Assembly (NCBI GenBank): GCA_963971225.1
Contig: OZ020267.1
Coordinates: forward strand, 30,631,298 to 30,695,297
Length of the DNA: 64,000 nucleotides
Source of the DNA: Melieria omissa
Lineage: Eukaryota; Arthropoda; Insecta; Diptera; Ulidiidae
Direction: 5' to 3'
Shown here: one piece after another, positions 24,985-36,272 of the stretch
Position numbering within the stretch: the stretch's first letter is position 1
How the letters are laid out: each line of letters opens with the position of its first letter
Notes under the pieces: model-generated
Told to the model about the DNA's origin: nothing
The model's input: only the letters and a program-made list of their open reading frames with translations
The model's database searches: none
Made by a program: the position numbers and the translations under genes

Positions 24985-25660
24985 CTTCCAGAAGTAAGTG
25001 GAGACAATTCGCAACCAAGTTTACGAAAGTAAGAATCTCCCTGTACTCGAATGGTTCAAAGATGAACTATAAGGGTTCGAGCAGTGGTCTACTCCAAGGA
25101 TCTGTTGGAAAAAAATTCTTCTCTGCAGTGTCTCTCAAGTGGAAGTGGTTTTCGAAGTTGATTGCAATTACAAAATCTTTTAGGATTTTCTAAAATCAAA
25201 ACGTCCAGAATAAGAATGTTTAAATTTTTTCCTCCAGCCAGGGCAGCATTAAGGTACTCATCAATCCTATAGTAAAACCCAAATTAGTCAGAGACTGTAG
25301 AGATTTGCTGAGGTTGGTGCGCTGCCATGTGGACCTCATCATCTCTGGATACCCGGTCATGCGGAAATTCACAGGGATGAGTCGTCTGATAAGCTGGCCA
25401 GGTTGGGATCTGCTATGCACTCACTTACAGAACGAATGAAGCCACCTTTAAGTGTAAAACTAAGACATATAAAGGATTACTTCCTCTGAGTAGTAGGTGG
25501 CAAAATCTCTCTAGCTGCAGAGTAGCTGGCGACAGGTTTGGACACGCTACAAGTTACGTAGACGATCTTTTGATAAATTCTCGTATACCCTGTACACGGA
25601 TGGTTCACAGATGAAGTGTGGGCTTGGAGTAGTAGTCTGTTTTTTTTTTGTTCCTTGTTC
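24985..25660 (+). pseudogene. Non-LTR retrotransposon RNase H relics (two)
   Basis: The first relic runs from SLYSNGSKMNYKGSSSGL (the usual YTDGSKM start, with Asp replaced by Asn; about 25041-25100) through QGSIKVLINPIVKPKLVRDC to the frame-shifted WIPGHAEIHRDESSDKLARL (about 25350-25410), the His-containing end of RNase H. A fragment WQNLSSCRVAGDRFG follows near 25500. A second start, TLYTDGSQMKCGLGVVV, lies at about 25590-25640. All are broken by frameshifts and stops. The domain type fits I/Jockey-like elements. No polymerase domain is present. Confidence 0.75.
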
Positions 25661-26660
25661 ACTCCGCTCTGGAGAATAGTGCCTTCACAAGACTTTGCCT
25701 TGTATTGGTTACGTTAATCGGTTGTGTTGTTCTGTCAGAGTATGTGATTGGCCAGCCGCAGGTAGTCCTAAGTGATGGGGCTGCCATCTAACGCCGCTTA
25801 GGAACGTCGCCTCCGTTATTTTCGAGCTACCGCTCGTAGCGCCATCTGTTGTGTGAGGAGGTTACAGCAGAATGGTTGGGGACCTCACCAGATCAATTTG
25901 GTCGCGCTGTTTTTCGCAATTAGTAGTAGTCGATGGGCAGTAATTAGCCAATTGGTCTATACGCAGCTAAATTGGGGATCCCACAATTCTTTTTCCAAGA
26001 CAAAAGTGAGACACTCGAACAATTTTTTATACATCTGCCCTGCCTCGCTAATTGTGCGAGTTGTAACATTTACTTCTTCTCCTCAACTTACAAAAAAAAA
26101 ATGAAAAGAAAACCAAGAAATCACATAACTCATTTCCCATTTGAAGTCCTCTTCGTATATCTGCAAATCTTTTACCTACAAAAACTGACATCTGAAATTA
26201 ACCGTTTCATCTATTAACTAAATGTTATTCGTTCACCGCAGACAACTAAAACGAAAAACACCAAATAGTAAAAGCCATGAAAAAATTAGTCATTCCATGA
26301 AAAGAAAGTCAGCAAAGAACCATAGATCTTAATCAATGGACTTAGTCTGGCATGCCGCACAACAGGAGCAAGAAAAAACTCAACAACAACTACAACAATC
26401 AGGAGAAAGGCAATAAATCGTGTAGTGTTAATTTGTCACACGATTTTAGTTTAACAATTACATATGTACAACACTAGCAAAAAATAACACAAATCAACGA
26501 CAAAAGCATAAAAAGACTGAAAGAAGAACTGTGAGGGGAAAAAGAAAGCCAACAACACTAATAACAAACACAACAACAACAACAGAGGCAGCAACGACAG
26601 AGGCAACTCAAATGACAACTCAACTAAAGCGGCAAAAATGACCATACAGTCACAGACCGA

Positions 26661-26809
26661 CACACACACACACACACACATGCTCGTGAAAGTGAGAAAG
26701 TATTGGAATTACATTGGGGCTAAAGTGGCAGCTACAAATGCCAGCAGTGCAAGTCATGGCCATTTTGATAGTGCGGTCAAATGGACACACACACACACAC
26801 ACACACACA
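26661..26809. repeat. Two (CA)n microsatellites
   Basis: (CA)10 at 26661-26680 and (AC)12 at 26785-26809, both uninterrupted. Confidence 0.9.
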
Positions 26810-27373
26810 GACACACTTCGTATATGTAACGCATAAATAAACGTTTGCTTTTGCCTCGTGCTCTGCGTTTGTTGCTATTGTTATTGCCACTGTCACTGTG
26901 GTTGTTATTATTGTTGCGGCTACGATGTCCACACACACACACACAGAAGTGTCGCACTTTGCTGCTTGGTGAACAATGGTGGAAAATTGCGCAAATGCCT
27001 GCGGTCGACAAATGTACCAAATGCGTAGCAGAAATTAATGTGTCAGCGTTGCCCTCTCTACGCGTGTGAATGCCTTCAGTGTGTAAGTGTGTATGTGTGT
27101 GTGTGCATATGTGAGCAATTGATCCTGCTGCCTGACGCTTTAATAAATCCCCCGAGTCCGGAAGTAGCTACGTCGTTAAGATGTCTCGCTTTTATAGTTG
27201 TTGCAACATTTGTAGTTGTTGTTGTTATTGTTGCAACGGCCAGTAACGTTAATATGCTTAAATAAAAATTTCATATCATTAATTTGATTTCGTTGCTGTT
27301 AACTAATGTGCTCGTTGTGCAGATTGTCTGTCGATTAAGATGGCACTCGGGTGCCTGGGTTCTGCGTCTGTGC

Positions 27374-27398
27374 GTGTGTGTGTGTGTGTGTGTGTGTG
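27374..27398. repeat. (GT)n microsatellite
   Basis: Uninterrupted GT run of about 25 bases. Confidence 0.9.
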
Positions 27399-27829
27399 AA
27401 TGAGTGACATATGAGTGTTTGCAATATATGCTTTGATGTCATTGGGCAGCTGCCATGGTGGTATGTGGGGCTCTAAAGTGGGCTGTAATTGCCATAAATC
27501 CCTATCAGTTTTGGGATTTATTTCAACGTCTTCTGCCCCTCCCTCTCCCCCATGAATTGTATGCACTTAATGGTGTTGAATGTTTTAGCATTTTGCCGCT
27601 TTGGTTATAGTTGGAAGTGGCCAGAAAGCTTCATGTTTAGTTCTATTTATTGCATTGAAAAATATCAACATTGAAATTAGCCTAAAATTATGCTACAAGG
27701 CTGGTGTTCGGTGGTTACATTTGGAAGGCACTTGTTATGATTCTTTGCAATATTGTTGCATCCTATTTTTCTTTTTGTTTAATGCTATTAAGAACCGCGA
27801 CCAATGGTGATCTTTCGTGGAAGCCTTGG

Positions 27830-28690
27830 CTTTCTTCGTCTTCTTCTTCTTCGTCTTCTGCTTCTTTTACTTCGTCTTCTTGCTCGGTTTATTTTTCTTT
27901 TTGTTTTTGTTTTTCTTCTTGTTATTCTTCTTCTTCTTATTATGATTATTATTTTTCTTCATCTTATTTTTATCCGTCTTCTTCGTCTTCTTCTTTTTTT
28001 ATTTTTATTTTTCTTCCATTTTTCCTCCATATTCTTCTTCTCCTTTTTCTTATTCTTCTGCATCCTCTTCTTCATCTTCTTCTACTTCTTTTCCTTCTTC
28101 TGCTTCGTCTTCATTTTTCTTTTTCTTTTTCTTTTTCTTTTTCTTTTTCTTTTTCTTTTTCTTTTTCTTTTTCTTTTTCTTTTTCTTTTTCTTTTTCTTT
28201 TTCTTTTTCTTTTTCTTTTTCTTTTTCTTTTCTTTCTCTTCTTCTTCTTCTTCATCCTTTTCTTCTTCTTCTTCTTCTTCTTCTTTTTCTTCTTCTTCTT
28301 CTTCTTCTTCTTCTTCTTCTTCTTCTTCTTCTTCTTCTTCATCTTCTTCTTCCTTTTTTTCTTCTTCTTCTTCTTCTTCATCTCATTCTTTTTCTTCATC
28401 TTCTTCCATCATCCTCTTCTTCTTCTAGTTCATCTTCTCATTCGTCTTCTTGCTCGTCTTTTTATTTTTTCGTCTTCTTTCTCTTTTCCTCTTTTACTTC
28501 TTCTTCCTTTTCTCTTTTTGCTCCTTCTTCTGCTTCTTCTTTTTTTAGTCGTCTTCTTCTGCTTTTCCTTCTTCTTTTTCTTCTTCTTCCACTTCTTACT
28601 ATGATATTATTATTCGTCTTCTTCTTTTTCTTCTTCTTCTACCTCTTATTATTATTATTCGTCTTCTTCTTCTTGTTTTTCGTCTTCTTC
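27830..28690 (+). repeat. Polypyrimidine (TTC/TTTTTC) tract, ~860 bp
   Basis: Almost pure C/T on the plus strand. Irregular TTC triplets flank a regular TTTTTC hexamer block (about 28113-28231) and a TTC block (about 28240-28380). The tract gives very long open frames of Ser/Phe/Leu on one strand and Lys/Arg on the other, which are not genes. Confidence 0.95.
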
Positions 28691-28807
28691 TTCTAACCCT
28701 TTACGTTGAGGGTTTTCTTAAGGGCTTTAAGTTTCACATCTTCTTCGGAGCTAAGAATGCCACCCGGACCTGGAGAGTGCAGAACAAGGTATACAACTTT
28801 CTGGTTC

Positions 28808-29290
28808 TTAATTGAACTTCCTGCAGACATCCGAAGAGGAAATTTCCATTTTATTGAGATACCGAAGTAAACAGTGACCTGACGGGTTTCTAATGAGAAC
28901 AGAAAGATCCTTCTTCTTTGACATGAACAGTTTTTTAGACACTTTTCTCTCTAGTATTAAGAATCCTTTCGTCTGGCGTAGTCCTCTGCTATTGGTCCAT
29001 TGGTCAATAAAATTGTGTGAGACGCTTTCTTCTTTAGCATCAGAAGTTTTCTGGGTACTTCTCTGCCTGAGGTTAATAATCGTTTTGCCTGACATAGTTC
29101 CGTACTGTTGGTCCATTGCCATTCTTGTTTGTGACCTCTGCGCAGCCCACAGGATGATTCAACGCCTCCCAGTGGGTGTATTGCACCTCTTTTACCAAGA
29201 TGGTCGGCTTTTCCGTTGCCTTCCTGACCCTTGTGTCCTAAGATCCCGTGTAGCTCCAAAGAATTACTGCCTCCCAGTCCGTTCAAAAGA
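28808..29290 (-). pseudogene. Non-LTR retrotransposon 3' relic
   Basis: On the minus strand the text runs LHGILGHKGQEGNGKADHLG (the GHKG-GNExAD end of RNase H), then WTNSTELCQAKRLL, then after a duplicated block KKDLSVLIRNPSGHCLLRYL and ISSSDVCRKF. That is the conserved LTGHCxLxxHL and CxxC part following RNase H in I/R1/Jockey-type elements. A ~120-bp block is present twice in tandem (about 28930-29010 and 29050-29125). Frameshifts and stops are present. Confidence 0.75.
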
Positions 29291-29404
29291 TTACGGCAAT
29301 CTATTGCAAATTTTTAGAAGGCCGCATAGACTTGTAGAGCCTTTAGCGCCGCTTAACTGTCTCTACTACAATTTTTCAAAATTCAGTGAATGAATGGGCA
29401 AAAA

Positions 29405-30290
29405 GTGGGTTGAAGTGTTATATGAAGAAATGTGTTTTAAAGTTCTTCAAATCCAACAACATTTTACGCGTGTTTTTCAGTTTTGTTTTTGATAACGTTA
29501 AACGAAGTCAACAATTGGTTAAGGTTTGTTTATAAAGAAACTGCGCAAAGATTTATAAATTAAAACTCTGTGAAAGTGCTCCAAATAAGAAATAATTCAA
29601 CATTTTATGACGTGTTTTTCACTTTCTTGTATATCGAAATCTGCTGGAGTCTACTGAAGGTTAAAAGTTTGAATGGAAGAACTGTGACAAACCTGAATTA
29701 ATGGATTATTGATTTAAAACTTAATGAAATAAGAAATTTTCTTTAAATAAGAAATTTTTCAAAACATTTTTCATTATGTTCAAAGGCAAAATCTAACGTA
29801 GTCAACTGAGGGTTAAGAGTTTAGTTAGAGAAACTTTAAAAACATCACTTAATGTGCCTATTGACTTAGAACTTGATGAAAGTGCTTCAAATAAGAAATA
29901 ACTCAACACTTCATGACGTGTTTTTCATTTTCTTGTATATCGAAATCATATGAAGTCAAGTAAAGGTTAAATGTTTGAATGAAGAAACTGTGACAAACCT
30001 ACATTAATGGGCCTATTGACTTAGGACTTGATGAAAGTGCTTCAAATCAAAAATTTTTCAACACGTTTTGTTGCTTTTGCAAATATCAAAATTCGACGCA
30101 GTCAACTAAGGGTTAAGAGTTTAATTGGAGAAATTGTAAAAAACCTGAATTAATGGGACCATTGACTTAAAACTTGATGAAAGTGTTCAAATTATAAATT
30201 TTTCAACACATCTTGTAGCTTTTTTTTCATTGTAAAAATTCAAAGGAGTCAAGTTGAGGGTTAAGAGTTTGTATGTGAAACATGATTGAG
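29405..30290 (+). repeat. ~150-bp satellite, array 1 (about 6 units)
   Basis: Units of 140-157 bp with the order gggttaagagttt, ggagaaactgtgaaaaacctg, aattaatgggcctattgact, taaaacttgatgaaagtgct, tcaaataagaaat, ttcaacac, gtttttcattttcttg and gaaatctgacg-agtcaac. Related units reappear at 38345-39730. Confidence 0.88.
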
Positions 30291-30364
30291 TCTCACTATG
30301 GTGAAACCTTTTCGTAGAATCACGCAATTATTTTTAATTTTTTCATGAACATTTTACGGCTTAA

Positions 30365-30600
30365 CCTTTTCGGGACTACTGGGATAATACGTCCCAGCAA
30401 GTTTTTTAAGCCCCTCAAAACAATTATTCAAATCTTACGATCCACACAAAATATTTCTTCGATTTCGGTGCTCTCGCATAAAAGGATGTTTTCAGAATTT
30501 GTGAGCATCCAATATAAAATTCTAACCCAATATTCATGACATGAGAATATTTCTACGAAGAGTATTTTGGATTTCAAAATTAAACTCCGTTCCGAAAGGG
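30365..30600. mobile_element. piggyBac-type MITE, 236 bp
   Basis: Flanked by TTAA on both sides (30361-30364 and 30601-30604), the specific target duplication of piggyBac elements. The ends are CCTTTTCGGGAC on the left and the inverted CCCTTTCGGAACG on the right. No transposase is encoded. The inner part holds cgggactactgggataatacgtcccag, a short imperfect hairpin near the left end. Confidence 0.75.
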
Positions 30601-30604
30601 TTAA

Positions 30605-31260
30605 AGAAAGGTGTTTCAATGTAGTAGTTGAAACCAGCCTGTTTAGTGAATGAATCTTGGACTGTCTCCTAGTGGTGCAAAACCTACTATGCACAGAGCA
30701 GTGCCAAACATGGAGTTTCATTTTGGGGGATGGTTCTGTACAGAACTTTTGAGCCCATACCATTTCAACCATATTTTCCACTCGCAATTTTTTTAAGAAA
30801 CAGATAGGAATTTGGCGATGTGATCTCCGAAACCTCCCTTGCGTGCGAAACTGGCACAGATCATCATAAGTATTACTGCCTAGAAGGCGATCTCGTATAA
30901 TTTGGAGATGCGACACAGACTAAATTTTCTCGTCATCTTCGTAACTAAGACAATAGCTTCCCTAAGAGAAAAATGTTCTGTTTTAAAACCATTAGAACTC
31001 TGTGAGAAAATGGTTTTGTTTAAGAGGTTCTGAACTGAACCATATTTGAAAATACAAGATTTGGTTTTCGGTTCAGTATAGACAGTTGAAAATCCGCCTA
31101 GCTCGGTTTTCGGTTCGTTCTAAGAGGCCAAATATAAGTAGTTCAGTTAAAAACTAGTTCAAAGTATTAATTTGTTCACATGAAAATAAAGCAAATTGTC
31201 AAAATCAGTGAAAATCTGGACTCGTTTCATGTGTTAAAATTGCTGTAACACAGTGTATTG
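30605..31260. repeat. Diverged dispersed repeat and AT-rich DNA
   Basis: The part 30655-30905 resembles the interior of the hAT-like MITE at 32916-33067 (tttcattttggg, ggg-tggttctg, aacttttgagccca, taccatttcaaccatatttt and actcgcaattttttt) and, more weakly, 1500-1700. No termini are seen. The remainder is unrecognised. Confidence 0.45.
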
Positions 31261-32915
31261 ATTCAGTGATCCATGGCCATGTCAACTTTAAGAGCCAATA
31301 GAAACCATGTGAACTGCAGTTAGTTGTAACATTTCTGTGGCACAATGCCGAAGGCGTCAAGGTAGCTGACGTTTTGATGCTTTGCCAAATCTCAAATGCT
31401 TGTCATGCAATGTTTGACGTCTAATTGTGCGCAATGCAATTGAAGAAGCCCAGGAATTACCGTGTGTCCGGCCTTGTGGTGTCGGGGCGCTACACTTAAT
31501 TGCCCGCATAATGCGTGCAATAGCCGTCAATTGCATTGCCAATTACATTGACCAGCATTACCAATTGGCCAATGCAAAATAATTACCATTCAAAGCAATT
31601 AATGGAAGCACGTGCGGGACGATTCGGGGGCATAGCATCGGCCATGATCAAAAGAGAATTGCCTGTAATTAAATGTGACAGCGTGCTGCCCAGCCGAATA
31701 GACCAACTTAAGCCAAAGGCATGTTGCCGCGCAGTGGCAAAGCCAACGGAGGACGGAAAGGCGGCAAACGGCCCGTTTGACGTGCACACAAAAATTAAAC
31801 GGAAGCTGCATGCAACCTGCGGCCGATTCTACATACATATGGCAAAAGTCGAAAATTAATTTAAAGCTGTGTAGTTGTTGTTATTGCAATTATATTGTTT
31901 ATTTGCAATGTCGTTTTGTTGTTGTTGGTTTTATGGTTGTTGTTGCGGTATTTTGAAGGTTGTCAGAAGCGTAGCCAAAAATTAATGTGAATTCAATTTG
32001 CACGCTGGCTTAAAAATTGCCAACAATAAATTCCACTCACACACACACATACACACACATTTAAATGTATATTTGTATTAGCTACTGTGCACGTGCCACC
32101 GTGTGCAATGCGGCTAATGCCGACAAATTAGCTGGGAACACATAAAAAGCCGCTTACCGCCACCAAAACTAATGCCGGGCGTATTTAGTTAAAACCCGCC
32201 ACAGCGCCGCTCTACGGTGCGTAATTAAATTAAATATTTCATAAATATTTCAGGCGAAATATTTTCGTAATAAAACTAATTATGATTTTCGGCCAATGCT
32301 GGTCATGCCACTTTAAGCTGCCATATTTCTATGTGTTTGTGTGTGTGTGTATGTGAGTATTTCATAGTTTTGTGGCTGCCTACTGTGTACATATGTATGT
32401 ATATGTGTTCAAACATTTATTTTTCCACATGCCGCAATGCTTTTGATTTATGCATTTATTGAAAATAATTTTGATTTGAAAAGTTTGTACTCGAACGTTA
32501 AACAATGCAAATTGTACGCAATGTTAGCGATAATGAAATTAAGTTGAAATAATGAATTGCCAACAATCGATTTAGCACTAAGTATGCACAATTTTAGCTT
32601 TCAATTCGTTTAAGAATATAACTACATAGTTGAAAAATTGCATTTTCTGATTGATATGAAAATATTGAACAACATCTGTTTGGAAAGCGGCGAACTAAAA
32701 TGTTATTACTTTTATATATTTTATTATTTTTATATAACTGTAATTTATAGTTTAGCAGACCAATAAATATTAAATATGTTATTTGTATTACATACACACA
32801 CACACACAAAAGTGGACTAAAAAAAGTTTGGTTGATTGGCCACAAACAAAATTGTTTTTCGAATTACTTTAATCTTTATTTAATCCTAAATTAATACTTT
32901 TCAACAGAACCTCCT
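31261..32915. other. Low-copy non-coding island
   Basis: No gene supported. It has TTG-rich stretches (31873-31945), CA runs (32038-32060), TAATTAAATT/AAATATTTCATAAATATTT sequence near 32220-32260, and a GT run (32337-32351). The texture is that of fly intronic or regulatory DNA. Confidence 0.45.
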
Positions 32916-33067
32916 ACAGTGGCGCACACAGGATTTCATTTTGGGTGGAGAATGGGGCTTATGCGTAAAACTTTTGTGCCAAGTACCACTCGAAACCATA
33001 TTTTGTACCAGGAATTTTTGTATTTGGGGGGTTTGAACCCCCAAGCACCCCTCCTGTACGCCACTGT
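32916..33067. mobile_element. hAT-like MITE, ~152 bp
   Basis: The ends ACAGTGGCGCACACAGGA (left) and the inverted ACAGTGGCGTACAGGA (right) match except for a 2-bp indel and one substitution. The CAGTGGCG start and the gggggtttgaaccccc stretch near the right end are typical of hAT-derived MITEs. A clear 8-bp target duplication was not found. A deleted mariner lies 16 bp downstream. Confidence 0.65.
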
Positions 33068-33083
33068 CTTTCTTTAAATTCTA

Positions 33084-34019
33084 CCTTCTGGTCAAATTTG
33101 ACCGGGAAATTGTAAAAAAAAACACAGTAAATTCATTTATTCTTCAATATTTATTTTATCTCCTTCAAAACAATCACCATCGGATGCAATACACATATGC
33201 CAACGTTTTTTCCACTCTTCGATACACTTTTCATAGGCCGCTTTCGGTATGGCTTTCAACTCCCACTGCGAATTCTCTTTGATGGTTTCAATCAATTCAA
33301 AACGCTTTCCACGTAGCGGTAATTTGAGCCTAGGGAACAGGAAAAAGTCGCACGGAGCCATATCTGGCGAATACGGTGCTTGCGGAACGACATTCACGCT
33401 ATTTTTGGCCAAATAATCGCAGTTTTGCGATTCGCTTTTTGCAAAACATTCAACTTTTTCGGAACAAGTCGCGCTGCAACACGTCTCATTTCCAAAACAT
33501 CGTGTAAAATGGTTTGAACTGATGTTTTTGATATTTCAAGCTCTTCAGCTATCTCTCTTTGAGTCACACGACGATTTTCAAGCACTAACGCCATCACTTT
33601 TTCGATGTTTTCGTCATTAATTGATGTGGATGGACGAGCGACATGAGGCAAGTTTTCGACCTCTGTACGACCCTCTTTGAACGATTTGTACCATTCATAT
33701 GCCCGTGTTTTCGACATAGCAGACTCGCCAAAGGCTTTATGCAACATTCTCAACGTTTCGGCACAAGAAATTTCGTTGGAAAGACAAAATTTAATGCAAA
33801 TTCTTTGATCAACAGATTCAGACATTGTAAAATTCGCAGAACAAACTCGAGGTAGACTTGTTTACACAGCTGTCAAAAACATACTAATGCACATATCGCG
33901 CTAAAAATTGACATGGAATGCTATAACAGTGCTACCAACCTTATGCCATCAGAAATTTGACAATATTTGGTGCGCGCTTCATATAAATTGAAAATTCCCG
34001 GTCAAATTTGACCAGAAGG
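33084..34019 (-). mobile_element. Internally deleted mariner element C with intact TIRs
   Basis: The perfect 25-bp terminal inverted repeats (33084-33108 and 33995-34019, starting CCTTCTGGTCAAATTTGACC) are flanked by TA. On the minus strand the transposase starts MSESVDQRICIKFCLSNEIS at 33825, with both helix-turn-helix regions (EWYKSFKEGRTEVE, RRVTQREIAEELEISKTSVQ). It breaks near 33415. The rest is in another frame: VNVVPQAPYSPDMAPCDFFL, RLKLPLRGKRFE and EWKKRWHMCIASDGDCFEGD. The region with the first two catalytic Asp residues is deleted, so the 936-bp element is non-autonomous. The TIR itself contains the palindrome GGTCAAATTTGACC. Confidence 0.95.
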
Positions 34020-34021
34020 TA

Positions 34022-35885
34022 TAGGACCAGATATTTAAAGCCATTCAGCTTAATTGCGCAATTTAAAAATTTTCTCAATTTATTCTCAATTTAACTCTAA
34101 ATTGAGCTCAATTTGCCATACGAAAGTCTCAATTTAACTAAATGTAATAAGTGCTAAATTTACGAAAAATTGAGTTCAATTTTCCATGCAATCCTGCATC
34201 GCGCTGTCGATAAACAAATTCATTCAAAATAGACCGAACCAAAACTAAAATGAAAAACTGACAAAGGCAAAAGATGTTTGTTAACATTTGGTGCCTTTGA
34301 AATTTTGTTTAACCATTATGTGTGATGGGGTACCCGGGTACCCAAATCACTTTGATACTGAAATTTTATATACTTGCGGATAACCTAGAAAGGTGAAACT
34401 TCATGACAACTCCCTAAATGGTATTATGTCTTTATTTTCGAGTGTTTGATTCCATTTAGATGCTGGGGGCACCCGGGTAACCCAACACGTTTTTTATAGA
34501 GTTGCATGCATTTATAAGCAAAAATGAAAATATTAAGCAAAACGCTGGGCGCGTCTGCATTCAAACTCAGCTCATTAATCACTCAGGAAATGGTCAATCT
34601 TCATCCCACAGAAAAATATGTAGTCTGAAATATCCAAAATCACTTTGAGACGGTTGCAAGAAATGCTGCATTCTTACTAGCAAACAGGAAAACACAAAGA
34701 TTTGTATGAGTCTACAAGAGTAGAACTTATAATTGAAAGTTCTTACACAGCAGGTTGGTTATTGGTTGGTTGGTTGGAATGTTGGTTGAATGGTTGTTAA
34801 CACAGCTACGTAGCACAGTTAGTACATAAATGATTGTTTTTGTGCCAATCCTCACTTTCTGTTGGTATTGCCTGGTATTTTAAATCCACTTTGTGAGATC
34901 CAGAAGGTGTAGAAACTTTCTGATCTTCATTGTTCATATGGTTCTGAAATCTTCCGCGCAGAGAATCCCGAGGAGCGTAGCCTGATCCTTGCTAAGCCCG
35001 GGAAAATACACAGAAACTGAGCGAATGTTTCCCTCTGGTGCTCCCCCAAAAACTGTGACTATTATTGCTGAATGGTATTTGCAACTGGGAAGCGACCCCA
35101 CCGACCAAGGAATGAATGAGCCTTTTGGTATTCTCTCGGGTGTTATTGAACAGGACCCATCGAAAGAATAGAGGCTCAGGTCAAACAGTGTAGGACAAAG
35201 GGATGTGTCATGACCGGCTAAATATTTTTTACAGGATTTTGTGGAGCTCAAACTCAAAAATTCTGTTTGTGACAAAAGTGTGAGTGGCAAATATGATTTC
35301 AAATAGTTTTTTACTCAAAAGTTATGCACAAAAAGCCCTAAAATGAAAACCTGTGTTTGCCACTGCAACGATTTTATTTAACAAGAACAAAGCAATTGCA
35401 CATTTCTTCTGCAGTTAACCAGCTCTATATTCTTAATTTTGCTTAAATGAAAATTCTGTTCATCTAATTTCTTCATTGATGGGAGCTACGATTCAACAAT
35501 GAGTCAAACAATTTATGTAAAACCAACTGCACTGACACGGATATCCCGAGTGGATGGAAAACAGCGCCCTTACTAAACTGATCTTCGAATCACAGCACTC
35601 AGGATTGAGTAGATAAAACAAATCAATCCTTTGCTTTATAAACCCAGTGATAAGTACCATCAAAATCTTTAGATTTCACAACCTGGAGTCAACTCCCTCA
35701 GGACAGTAAAAGATTAAAACTATAGTAGTTGAGATGACAATTCTCAGAGTTCAAAGATCTGTTTAATTCTGATCCCGAGGGTCTAAACAAATAAATAAAT
35801 AAATATTTTCAAATTCCTTCAGTTTCACATTTGCATTAGAACAAATTCCAGAGACAATACATTGGTAGTACCAACTCGATCAGAC
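34022..35885. other. Non-coding DNA with a possible piggyBac-type end
   Basis: At 34309 a TTAA is followed by CCATTATGTGTGATGGGG and the perfect 16-bp palindrome GGGTACCCGGGTACCC (34328-34343). A similar gggggcacccgggtaaccca is at 34465-34484. TTAA plus GGGTACCC blocks are seen at ends of piggyBac-type elements, but no second end is visible. TTGG repeats lie at 34754-34792. The minus-strand frame 34934-35302 (122 codons) is not recognised. No host gene is seen. Confidence 0.4.
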
Positions 35886-35889
35886 AAAG

Positions 35890-36272
35890 ATTTAAACGAT
35901 TTCGATTAAATTTAAATTTTGTATCAATATTTTTTAGTTACAGAAAAATTATATAATATTTATGGATAAATACAAAATTATCACTTTTTGATTTTATTTA
36001 ACCATTATTAATGAAACAAGGTTTTGCTCAAACGCGCCCAACTCGTAGACTTCAATTAGAACACAAACTTTCCCTGATATCGCTGCAAATTATTGGAAAT
36101 TATTTTAGGGATAACAGTTAAATGTTTGTAATTTGCTTTGTATTCACTTCTTTAAATATTAATTTGTTGGTGCAAACTTAAATTAAACCCATAAATCAAT
36201 CGTGACTTTTGCTATAAGATGACAAATAGGTAAAGTTGCTCTCAGACAACTTTCCTGTCGAAAGGGTTCAAA
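35890..36272 (-). mobile_element. Truncated inverted copy of the TTAA-flanked MITE
   Basis: The reverse complement of 36272-35890 follows the plus-strand order of 38639-38960: CCCTTTCGAC, tttgtcatcttata, gatttatgggtttaatttaag, caccaacaaat, tgtgttctaattgaagtctacga, gggcgcgtttga, aaatcaaaaagtgataatttt and tattgatacaaaatttaa. The CCCTTTC end is kept but its TTAA has become TTGAA. The other end is missing. Confidence 0.8.

Larger units (their letters stand above)
25661..27829. other. Low-copy non-coding island with CA/GT runs
   Basis: No gene supported. It contains (CA)10 at 26661-26680, (AC)12 at 26785-26809, (GT)12 at 27374-27398, and AAC/CAA runs around 26380-26400 and 26560-26582. This resembles fly intron or leader sequence. 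The frames on both strands are low-complexity products. Confidence 0.45.

Noticed and set aside
27704..28696. Long Ser/Phe/Leu reading frames (330 and 266 codons) and a Lys/Arg frame on the other strand
   Set aside because: They are pure translation of the TTC/TTTTTC polypyrimidine tract; no start context, domain or composition of a real protein.
34934..35302. 122-codon minus-strand frame
   Set aside because: No similarity recognised and no start or splice support; mentioned only in the region note.
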